This document shows positions 1 to 10,975 of a DNA stretch of 64,000 nucleotides, piece by piece. Both the position numbers and the translations under genes were made by a program. Each line of letters opens with the position of its first letter. Position 1 is the first letter of the stretch. The notes under the pieces are model-generated. The model had not been told where the DNA came from. It saw nothing but the letters and a program-made list of their open reading frames with translations, and did no database searches. The DNA comes from Certhia americana (lineage: Eukaryota; Chordata; Aves; Passeriformes; Certhiidae): contig CM031859.1 in assembly GCA_018697195.1 (NCBI GenBank), positions 51,940,828 through 52,004,827 on the forward strand. Reading direction: 5' to 3'.

Positions 1-62
1 AGACCCCTCTTACACAGGAGGGTAGGTCCATGTTACATGAAATTGCTTTAACCTCTCAGCCG

Positions 63-99
63 TTTTTTTTTTTGTTTGTTTGTTTGTTTGTTTGTTTTT
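63..99. repeat. Poly(T)/(TTTG)n simple repeat
   Basis: A run of T is followed by about six TTTG units. On the minus strand this reads as (CAAA)n plus poly(A). No retroelement body is evident next to it. Confidence 0.9.
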
Positions 100-194
100 A
101 ATGTACTTTTTGTTTTGCCCTAGAAAAATCTCACTCCTGTGAGACTGCTCCCATGGTATGCATCAGGATCACTCTTATGAAATAGCTATCAAGA

Positions 195-235
195 TAATTA
201 TTATTACTACTACTACTAATAATAATAATAATAAT
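195..235. repeat. Compound trinucleotide microsatellite (ATT/ACT/AAT)
   Basis: Successive TTA, CTA and ATA triplets form an uninterrupted three-part microsatellite, probably length-polymorphic. Confidence 0.9.
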
Positions 236-802
236 TTGATTTTTTTTTTCCAAGGCTAGACTGACATTTCCCTATGGGTGGGTTTCCTAACTAGTTACCT
301 CAAGAAATAACCACTCATAGAAGTGAAACCTTACTCTCTGCATTGCATCTTAACATTTATCCCACCAAAACCATATTACTTAGTATATCCCATTAACAGT
401 AACCATCCTGGACAGGCTGGGAGTATAGTTCTAGGATAACAGTTGTAGGACAATTCAAACAGTCATTGCATAACTGTTCACAGTATTCTGCTTTTTCACA
501 GGGTTTCACAAAAAAATCACATTTTTCATGTTTTTATGGGGCTGACTCAATTTTAAAGAGACTCCTTAAATGAGATATTAGCTTAGGAGCAAAAGATTCT
601 TGCAATGCCTCCATAACGACAGAGAACAGTATAGTATTTCTTAAAGAATTTAATTTTATTTTTCTTCTGCATATCTTACCCTTTATTAAAGGAAATAAAA
701 AGTAGTAATGAACCTACATATTCAGCAGAATAGAAGATCCTAAGCTTGTCAGAAGACTCAGGGACAAAAAATACCACCCTCATTTAAATTCACACTAACT
801 TT
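236..802. other. Intronic sequence, nothing recognised
   Basis: AT-rich intronic DNA with short homopolymer runs. I see no repeat body, conserved motif or exon. Confidence 0.6.
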
Positions 803-890
803 TAAAAAAATACCCAATTAAGTGTAGTTTGCTTTCATTTTAACAATAAAAAAATCCCCAATTAAGTATACTTTATCTTCATTTTAACAA
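803..890. repeat. Imperfect 44-bp tandem duplication
   Basis: 803..846 and 847..890 are adjacent 44-base copies. Each begins TAAAAAAAT and ends TTCATTTTAACAA, with 38 of 44 positions identical by eye. The divergence suggests an old local duplication. Confidence 0.9.
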
Positions 891-3800
891 ACCCCTTAGC
901 AATGAAACACTGTAAGACTTGATTGCTATGACAAAAATTTTATAATTAATATGATTGGAAGCAAAATAAAAACTGCTGTGTGCAGGAGAAGGTATCATAC
1001 CAGGCCACAGTGAGAAGAGGTCTTTAGATACTGTAGCTAATAATAATTAGCAGCTCTGAAAGGTCCCAAGAGAAGCTGATTTTTACTTTTTGTATTCTCT
1101 AGCATTCCTTGAATCACAAGTGAAGCTTGAGCTGAAGTACGGACTTGACATCTCATCTACCAGAAGCCAGACAAAAGAGCTCTCTAGTGCAAAATTCTGG
1201 TTTTCAATCCTTCCAGTATCCTTCAAAGTACAGGAATGCAATTTCCCCATATTTAACAAATTGGTTTAAGCAGTGGGAGTTGTCTCTCTTGAAATTCTAA
1301 TATGAAAAGCATTCTTAAAGCTGTCTTTTGAAAACAGAAGCAACTATTAATTATAGCTTATTCCATATTAGCTTTCCCATCTTTACTGCATTGTAAGTGC
1401 TACTTTGAAATGCTTTTAAGAGTTTTCAAGTTCTTAAAAATAATTTTACATAAATATTTTTTTAAATAACCATCTTTAGTCAGTCATGGTTTCTATTAGA
1501 TTAGTTACTAGAATGTAATGATAATTTGAGTATCAAAGTGGAAATTGAAGACTATGTTTAGAAAACTACAGCAAAAATTAACTTTTCAGACCAATAAATA
1601 CAAATTGGTAACATTTTGACCCAGCAGATTGAAATTTAAAAAATTTTTAAGTAACCAAACTGCTTTATAAAGCCCATTTAAACTGTGAGCAAAATTTTAA
1701 AAGTGAGCCCTCTGAGACAAATAGTGACTGACACTGACTCATGAAAGGGATCTCTATAACACAGCACATATAACAGATGACTTTTTTTTTTCAAAAGTAA
1801 CACAGAGTGCTCAGTTTTTAATACATAAATCCATGAAAATTTCTTTTTCTTTCACAGCCTCAAGAATAGATCCCTGCTTGTTCAGAAAACAAGGGTAAAA
1901 AACAACTAGAGTCAAGACAGTATTCACAGGATTACCTTCAGGTCCCAACAAATGTCTATATTGCCGAAATTTGTAATTTTCAGCTTTTGATCATGTTAAG
2001 AAACACTGGGGATTCACTGATATGTAAACGTAAGTGTTTTAAATGAGCTAATAAATTAGAAACACAAAAATTTAATGGATGAAAAAGAAAAGTATTCTTT
2101 TCCTGAAATTTTGCAACATTTTAACAAGCAGCTGATACTTTAAGCAGTTTCTTATTAGCCAAGCTGGTTTCCTTCTTAGTCTCCCTGTTCCTGCCTGCCC
2201 AGTGCCGACTGTTTAGAGCTCCAAAGCTCATCCTTCTACAAGGCAAAGAAACTCCTTTAACTTTCATTGCAGGGTTGGTCTTTTCTGCGAGGCTCAGTGG
2301 TTAAGCCAGTGGGTTGGACCAACGAGTCCTAAAGCTTGCAGAGTGGGAGCATGGCCCTGCATAGCCACAAACAGGAAGTAAACAATTAAGTTCAATAAAT
2401 TTGAATTGTAACAGCAAATTCTGGGCAGTAACAACACTTAAATCACACATGAAGCAGCCTCATACTTTCCTGTGGCCAGGTAGTACTTCCCCTATTATAC
2501 ACTGGGAAGCTGTGTGGGGCCAAGCAGATGCTGGCTGACCCACACTGGGAATAATGGGGAGGAAAATAATGTTCCTAATCTCATGTGAAAATGCAGCCAG
2601 ACCTAAATGCCTCATTTTACAATCATGCCCCAAGGATGTTCCTACGCTTTCTGTAGGTAATGCTAACAGTTCAAACTGCAGTTCCTCAAATTTTCAAATG
2701 TCAGACTTCTGACAGGTTTAATCTGTCTGTACTTCTTGCTTGTAAAACCTGCCCACCAGGTTTCCTGCTCTTTAGATTGGGAAAGTGGGTGACTGAAGTC
2801 TTCCAATGAAAAAAGCAGTCAGTTCTCTGAAGGTGCTGTAATTCAGGCAACAAGACGATCAGACAAATCACCGAAAGTTTCCTACCACTTTTATCCAGTA
2901 TTGTATCAAAAAAGCACTGTTAAAAGTTATCACAGGGAGAGAATAGCAAGGTAATATAAAACTGAAACACTTGAGAGAAAGCAAACAAATCCCCCAGCGC
3001 AGTAAAAAAGCAAAAACTACATGGAAGCCACAGGGTTCTCAAACTTCAATTCTTAGAGCTAAACCACACATGTTGATTAATTGCAGTTTAAACTAACTTA
3101 ACAAGATGGCAATAAACATCAGAACTATTTATCCTTTCAATTTCCTGTCACCATGCATACCTTCTAAATGTTTCTTACTAAAAAAACTTACACTTCCAAA
3201 TGACCAATGGCCTTAGACATACTTCAAAAACAAAACCAAAATATTTCCCTAGTTCTTTTCTGGGATAGATATGACAAAGGGGGGAAAAAAGGGGAAAACA
3301 AGAATCCAAAATTGTAGAGAATTTTATGTAACTGCTGCAAGGTACAGAAAAATGTGACCCTTTGATCAGTGTGACTAAGGAGAAGTCATATTGCTCAATA
3401 CACTTCAAGAAAGAAAGGTTTTCCCTTCTTACAAAAAAAAATTAGGGGTTCAAGATTTTGTAAGTCCCTAAAAATCATTTTGAAAACCAGTGTTCTGAAC
3501 AGTAAGTTTTCAAAGATTTTATAACATCAGCAGAACTCAGTATTTCTCTATTCAAATGGACAAAAAAAACCCACTTCAAATCCTGACTGACATTCTGTCT
3601 CGCAAATATCTATGTTCTGCTCTAAAGAGATGACAAGAAGTTGCTCTGATGTTTTTCTCAGAACGGTTATTTAACATTTTTCAACTCTGCAAAGGCATGA
3701 TAACATTAAAACTCTTTTGTTGGAAGCAGAATGTTTGAAAGTTCATTGGCAGAGTAGTTGCATCCACTTTTCAAGCACACATGATAATTCTCTCTCTGGT

Positions 3801-4912
3801 TTCCCCAAATAGAAGAGGGGGAAGAACACTGAAAGAAGGAGCAGCACACAAAATATGTTTTTACTTCCATCTGCCATCTGCTAACAGTTTCAGCTACTTG
3901 GATAAATATGTATTTGTACTCATCAGGAAAGATTACAGTCTTGTCTACATGCAGTTACTCAGTACAGCTGTTCATGAACAAGTCCAAGGTGAGGGCATTC
4001 TGGCAGAACCAGTAGCTAAGAGTGAACAGAAATACAGTATTTTGAAACAAGAATAGCTAAATAAAGAACTATTAAATAACAGGTGCTTATGAATAACTAA
4101 ATATAAAGCAATCTCCACAATTCACCACAATAGGGTCTACTTACTTATACACCATTATCTACACATTGCAGAATCTGCAAGCACAGCCTTGTCCTTCAGA
4201 AATCAGAGGGAGAAGAGCAAATTTCATGTTAAGCAAGGGTAGTAGTGGACACATGCAGAAGCCTTTTATTGCTATGTTTCATAATAATTTAGGAAGTTGA
4301 ATTAAACCACACATCTATCAAAAGTTTATCTTGAGAAATTTAATTGCTTTTTCATTGCAGTTCAGTTGCCTCTTTGGCACACAAACTGTAAAACCTTTGA
4401 GCTTTGATGAGCTCAGCTTAGCACCACTGTCATCACAGATCCTTCCCATCTTGGCCTCTTGAGTAAGTGAAAATAACCTGAACTAAGATGACATGATAGT
4501 AACTACACATGGGAAGTAATCATCTTTTATTTCTGATGGAAGTGATTTAAAGATAAGAGGGCAATTTCAGTCTAGTGAGAATTTTGTAGTTTTCCCCTGA
4601 AATTGCCTGGTTTTCAGTTTTGCCCTGAAATAGAACTGTTCTGCAACAACAAAATCTACACGACATAGGGCACTGCTAAGGCAGATTTGTCACAAGCAGA
4701 AACAAGTCTATATGAGCCTGACTCTCAAAGCCAGCTTCTTCTGAAAGCAGCCCAGGAATGCCTTACCTGGACCAGGAGGCTGCTTTCAACATGCGCATGT
4801 TCAAAAAGCCACACAGGAATATGAGCCTACAGGTTGGTTTACAACATGTACCAGCTAAGTGTGAATAAAATTTGTCTCAAATATTCATAACTGGGGAAAT
4901 TACTACTAGCAG
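891..4912. other. Intronic sequence, nothing firmly recognised
   Basis: AT-rich intron. A short stretch at about 2288..2325 resembles the 5' half of a serine tRNA but lacks a convincing second half (see findings). Open frames at 3178..3408 (minus) and 3781..4056 (plus) show no family resemblance. Confidence 0.55.
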
Positions 4913-4925
4913 TACATTAATACAA

Positions 4926-4960
4926 ACATGTATTAATTACATTAATTACATTAATCATGT
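4926..4960. repeat. 9-bp tandem repeat inside an imperfect palindrome
   Basis: ATTAATTAC occurs at 4932..4940 and 4941..4949, followed by a diverged ATTAATCAT. The block is bounded by ACATG and CATGT arms that pair with a one-base bulge, so it is both a short satellite-like repeat and a potential hairpin. Confidence 0.75.
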
Positions 4961-7900
4961 AATTGAACTTTTTTTAAACATCCTTGTATTAGAAATAACC
5001 ACTGAAGATAGCAAAAAAGTTAAGCCTCAGCACTGCTAATTGACATTAAATACAGCAGTATTTGCTTTGTTCCCCAGCTCCAGATCCATATAGAAGTTTA
5101 ACATACAAAACAGTCATCATGTTATTTTCAAGTAGGATATCATAAATTCTCAATGCTTACTGTATGAAATGCATGCTAGGCTGACATTGTGTCCATGACA
5201 AATCTTCCTCATGCAGGCTGCCTTTGTAAAATAATTGCTTTATTCTCCAGCTGCACATTGCTCTCTCTACAGCTCTATTTGGGTCCTTGTAAGGACTAAG
5301 ACAAGCCCAGCATGGACTGTGTCTCCCCCTCCACTGTGATAACAAGCAAACTGGACCTGGTGATTGTGTCACATATTTGAATGGGAGAGGCTGAAGTCAG
5401 TTAGTACAGTGGACCTTCCTTGGGGATTTCTTGAACTTGTTCTGCTGCACAGCGTTAGTTGTCTGTCAGCAGTCACACTGTACTGCATCCTGGCTGTGTT
5501 TTATTGATGATTTGGGCTTCTACACACCTAAATTGTCCATTTTGATTTCACTGGGAATGAACCGTTAGACCATTTTTTAACACACCCCAGGCAAATCACC
5601 TTTAACTATAGTACAATAAGTCGAAACACCTCAACCTCTTTTCTGTATAACACTGACAACCTAGAGCTACCACAGTGACTCAGAAACTGAATCTGTGCTA
5701 CCAAAAACCCCAAACAGGCTGATTTCAGTGACAGATACAAAGACTGCAAAGACATGACAAAGATTAGTGGTGCACAAAATGTCTGTGTTGGTTTTCAAGG
5801 GCCAGTTCTTAAAAACTGTTTACGTTCCACTTCAGGAAATGCATGTCCTGAGATGATGCTGCTAATCAGAAGAGACAGAGCAATTCATGTTCAAACTGAG
5901 TTGTTACCTGTTTTCAGGACCAATGTTTCCCTTGGCCTGCACCATGCCTTAGCATGCCGGCTCAATATCAATCATCCTTAGAAAAGGCAGCTTACAGCCA
6001 GAACAATACCAACAACTCATTTAGAGGGAAGGAAACAACCATGAAGGAGCAAATTATTCCTTTGAGAAAAATAGCAAAGATTCATTTATAAAATTAAAAT
6101 ACTGAAAGCTGTAATATGGGTGATGAATTTGCAAATTAGGTAGAAAGTGATGATGGAGGACAAGGTAGAAAAAAAAGCTGCCAGAGATTTGAATCTTAGG
6201 TAATTTGGTGCTTTATGTTGCCTATATGAAGCTACCAATGAACTCAGTGGAAATGAAGGGATAACACAGCAACACAAAATCAGGAGATGGGAGCATAGTG
6301 GGGGTATTTTTCACTTTAATTGGCTTGGGAAAGAAAACCTGAAGGGGAAACTAAAACACCATATTTAAAGTTGCCTTTAATTACTGCTATCTGCCAGGGT
6401 AATAAGAGCAAGTAAAGAGGAAACACTATTTCCACCTTTATGAAGGAACTTGCCTCCAATGGCAGCCAGACACCTGATATATCTTATAAATACTAAGAAA
6501 ATAAAATCTTAGGTACATTAGCTACCAAAAGACACAACAATAAGCAAAAATATATTAAAGCCTATTATTAAACTAATAAACACATCTGGATTTACCAGTC
6601 AAACCCACAAATCCAAGTTTTATTTCAACCAGGGTGTGTGAAAATTCTCCCTGGAGAATTTCAGAAGACTATGTATCTCTTCCTGAAAAGTTTTATACCA
6701 TAGTAGCCTCTAGAATACAGACTTATTTAGCACTCTTTCATATATTGTACAAAAAAAAAAAAAAAAATCTAGAAAATATTAGTTCCTGAATACTTAGAAA
6801 ATTTCTGCAGGTAATCTTTATCAGTTTTGCAACCAAATTTTATTCCTATTCTCTACATAGCAAATTTAACTTTGTAACTGTATTAGAGCAGAAATACAGT
6901 AACTTCTATAGCTCTAAATGTTGAAGCTTAATTACATATTAGATATAATCACTCTGGAACTAGAGGAGGACATACCTGTAAAAACTTCAACATTAAATAA
7001 CATGGGTATAAATTACTTTTCAGCTCAAATTCACAATATTTACACAAAATCAAAGAATTTAGAAAAGCAATTAAGATCTGTTATAAGGCTTCTTTGTATA
7101 CCATGAAAAATTACTACATTTAAAATTACAGTAATTGAACTGATAAAAGTGAAGTAGTCAAATTAAACCACATTTTAGTGTAAACACAAACTGTAATTTT
7201 CTTTAATAAACTAATATGATTTGAAACTATATGATCAATACCAACGGAAGATCAGAATGGAAAATCATCGTTTCTGTGATTGACAAATTTTCCTGGATCA
7301 TATTTCAGATGTTCAAATTTAGCTTCATCTAGCATTTTCAGAGAAGTGTTAGGGGAAAAAAGTAATTTCACCTTGGAGCTTCTACACAAAGGAGTTCCAT
7401 TTGCAGCTGCACACTTCCTCTGTGTGATCTTTGGAGTCATCACGTATCTAGCCCTCTTCTCACTCTGGAATTAATTGACTCAACCAAACAATACTGCAAT
7501 TACTACAGTTCACAGTTTATATGGTTCGAAATGGATCTGGGTTTACATTTTTTAATAAACTACACTTGATTATTTTTCTTCCAATTTCAAAAGAAATTAA
7601 TTACTTTGGATTTTGTTTTATTTTACAAATAAACACACTAAACCTGTTGATTACACTAAAGGCAACAGATTCTATTCTCACTTTGACATGCATTTTCTGA
7701 AACCAAATATTTAATCATTAATATTTTCTATCAAAAATAAACTCTCCCTAGAAATACTCCTGGCATTCACTTCTTGCCACCATCAGTTCTTCAGAGGCAA
7801 CTGGCCATTAAATGATGACTCCAGAAGTGGTTGTACTTGATTGCCTTGTACTGATGTGCCAGTTCTAGGAAGTTGAAGCTCAAGTGACAACTTTCCATTG

Positions 7901-9227
7901 TCCTCCCCACCTTTACTCTCTGGTGCTGACTGTTCCAGCAGCTTGTGCTCTGCTTTTGGATTCTTCCATGAAATTTACCCCTTTGTGAACAGCTGCAGAT
8001 TTCAGAAAAAATCACCCCTACAGGTATTTTGCATTTGCCATGGATTCAGAGACTTCTTTTCCCAAACACAAAGGCTACAAACCTAACTAAAGTAAAGCCA
8101 AATCTCCAAACAGCACTGGAGAAAGCTTTTGTCCCAGTTAGCCCTGAGAAAATTACCTCCCTGATCTTAAATGTAAATACAGATTTTTGTTTCCCAAAAA
8201 TCAATAAGGAGTGGTTTGCTGAATACAGCATCAATTAGATTTCCCAGGCAGTTTTAACACAGCCCAGGTTAAGCAAACAGAGGTCTCAGCATTAAAAGCA
8301 GCACTCTGTGACCCATAGACTAAAAAGTTTAGGAGCCTCCTGATTTCCAGACCACTCCCCTGCATTCCCTCTTGCTCTGGCTCTGCAACTACCTGCCCAC
8401 TACACCCAGCAGGGAAGTATCACACTCTTCAGCAAAGTTAGGCTACTTACCAGCCCTGAATGCAAAATTTGTTTTTTGCTGCGTGGTGTAGTTAGGCTTT
8501 GCTTTGCAGAGCTTGCAATTTTTTAGTACGTAATTCATTTAATTTTTTTACTGATACAGCATGAACCTGCTCAGAAAGAAAGTTAAACTGCATTAAGAAG
8601 GCTGCATTTGCAAAATAACACAATTAACTTACTTTTTCATGGGCTATGCTTTGCTCCCATCATGGCCCAAACTAAAGTAGTCTTGCCTTAAATTTGTCAG
8701 AAAAGATTGTTGAAAAAGCATCAGAATTTTGAATACATTAGTTACCAAGGTGCTTTCTGTAGAGTTTGGGTTGAAGGTCTTTCACAGCAGGAAAATTGTT
8801 TTTGAATCTCAGCCATACACAGGACTTGCAGAACCTGTTTTAACTTTACAGTAGACTTGCTGGACTATTCTGGATTTTAAAATGGAGAAACCAGTTTTCA
8901 CAATTTAATTAACAATCTAACTAAGATGGAGAAGAAAATTACTTACTTTTGTTATGACTTTACTTCTGAGTAAAATTATAACTCTCTACATGATTATTAG
9001 AATATCTATAAAAGAAACTGTTTATTGCCTCTGCTGCTGATCCTGTCACTTCTTTTTCAGAATAAGACATAACATTTGCTCAAAATAAAACTCTCTCTAA
9101 CTTCAGAAGTGAAGACACCTGTATTTCAGCAGACTTTGCCATTGCAGGTGTGACCACAGCCAACAAGGTTCTGAAGCAGCCACACTTTTCAATATTATAT
9201 TATCACACACAATACCCTTGACAAGAG
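4961..9227. other. Intronic sequence, nothing recognised
   Basis: AT-rich intron with a 17-base poly(A) run at 6751..6767. No retroelement, RNA gene or exon could be supported. The several 60-75 codon open frames overlap each other on both strands and look random. Confidence 0.55.
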
Positions 9228-9390
9228 GGAGGAGTGGAGGGAGGAAGAAAAAAAAAAAAAAAAAAAAAAAAAGGGGAGATAGGAAAACAAATAAAGGGGG
9301 GGGGGAGATGAATTCCAGAAAAAATAATATATTTATTCCTACAATTTTGGAAGGGTGGAAAAGAATAGAGGGGAGGGGGGAAAGGGGGAA
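9228..9390. repeat. Purine-rich block with A25 and long G runs
   Basis: The plus strand is dominated by purines. It has GA-rich sequence, then A25 (9248..9272), G10 (9296..9305) and a clustered GGGG-A-GGGGGG-AAA-GGGGG motif at 9370..9388. It could form triplex or quadruplex structures and is likely unstable in length. The 88-codon open frame across it is a low-complexity artefact. Confidence 0.85.
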
Positions 9391-10335
9391 ACTCTTTTTA
9401 ATTTGGGGTGCAGTTCTTTATTCAAATGTGTTGAACGTAACCAATGGTTCTGTAAAGTTACAGACAAAGCAACTTTGTGTCTGATTTAACTGTTTTGTTG
9501 TGACAAAATAACCACTTAACATATTTTTCTGTTTCAATGCGCTATGCCACATTTATCTAACATATGTAAACAAATAATACATTAAAATGCATGCCATGTT
9601 CCATTTCAGTAAGATTTCTGAAACAAGACAAACAAAACTGAACTACTTGCATAACATTTTGAAAAATATTGGTTATGCTACACATTATACTTTGAACAAA
9701 TAGTAGTAAATCAACACCCAGAAGTGTAATTCAGATTGAATTCAATACTACCAAGATAAGTACATCTGATGTTCCAGCTCTTTTTGGAAAACCAGACAGC
9801 TGCTGCTAATTTCCATTTCATTGTTCAAATATATGCTGTTAAGACCTCATAATTAAGTGCAGGGACAAAGATAATGCTTTACTTTAAGGCTCATTTTTAT
9901 CCTTATAGAAACAAAAGTAAAAAGCCTAGGCACATGCAAACACATGCTTGCTCATATACACACAAATCCCATCACATTTCATTTTTAGTTAAAAGAGAAA
10001 TGTGCCAACCAAACAAATTTCAGCTTTGTTCTGATTTCTCTGTTAAGTCATACAATGAGCAACTGTTCTTCTGGCTATGACAGAAAAGATTGTTTAGCAA
10101 CCTGGAAATGCATTGCAAGCTGCTTGATATTTTAACCTGTACCAAAAAAGCATAACCATATTTTGAAAGCTTATCACAGTTTTCAGTACATTACAAATAG
10201 TTTAATAATCCAGTTCATATGGGAAATAAATTTGGATCCATGTGAAGGGCTCATCTCTCTTCCATGGAAAAAAAACAGATTGTTACTCTGCATTTAAGTT
10301 TTACATTAAAAAATATTAGAAATACAGTAACAAGA
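9391..10335. other. Intronic sequence, nothing recognised
   Basis: AT-rich intron without recognisable repeats or exons. Confidence 0.55.
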
Positions 10336-10369
10336 ACTTGTTACTAACCATTACTTGTTACTAACCTTG
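10336..10369. repeat. 17-bp tandem duplication
   Basis: ACTTGTTACTAACC begins at 10336 and again at 10353, giving a 17-base period. A partial CTAACCATT follows at 10371. Confidence 0.8.
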
Positions 10370-10490
10370 GCTAACCATTATGGACAAAGGGAAGGGTGGG
10401 GGTTTTTTTGGTAGTGGTATTATTATTCACCATTAATAATTATTGGTTTATTTATAAAAAAAACCAAACAAACAAAGCACCAAAAAACTC

Positions 10491-10511
10491 TGTGTGTGTG
10501 TCTGTGTGTGT
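10491..10511. repeat. (TG)n microsatellite, interrupted
   Basis: Two short TG runs are separated by a TC interruption. The repeat is too short for strong Z-DNA claims. Confidence 0.85.
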
Positions 10512-10936
10512 TTATATTTGCGTGCTCATTACAAGTACAAGCATAGCATCAATGGCAGCACATATTCACCCTATCAAAGGAGGAGGCCAAACAGCATCCT
10601 GGAAGTGATTTCACAGCAGGGCAGTGCAGAAGGAAGACCAACACCAACTTCCTCTACATCTCTTCCAAGGGCAGAAGCTGGGAAAGCTGAAAAATGGACA
10701 GTGGCGGGGAAGAACCAGTACTACAGCTCTCTTGCCTGCAGCTGTGGGTGTAGCAAGATAGGGAAGCAGGGAACAGAATTAGAGAAATATAAACATTCAA
10801 TTCATCAAAGTTAAATGTGGCAATTCAGGCTTAGCAGTGGCTGATTTTCTTTTAACCACTAAACCTCTGAAGGAGAGAACCAGTTGCCAGTACAGACACA
10901 CAACAAAATGCTTATATTGATTACAAAAAGTGAGAG
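10512..10936. other. Intronic sequence, nothing recognised
   Basis: Slightly more GC-rich than its surroundings. Overlapping plus-strand open frames (10396..10608 and 10494..10814) show no domain or codon pattern I recognise. Confidence 0.5.
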
Positions 10937-10975
10937 AAAAAAAAAAAAAAAAAAAAAGAAAAGGGAGGGGGGGAT
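10937..10975. repeat. A21 tract followed by G-rich purine run
   Basis: A 21-base A run (10937..10957) leads into GAAAAGGGAGGGGGGG. It is similar in layout to the purine block at 9.2 kb. Confidence 0.85.

Noticed and set aside
9218..9484. 88-codon plus frame beginning with a long lysine run
   Set aside because: The lysine run is the A25 tract; a low-complexity artefact.
10491..10511. TG repeat as a Z-DNA element
   Set aside because: Too short and interrupted.
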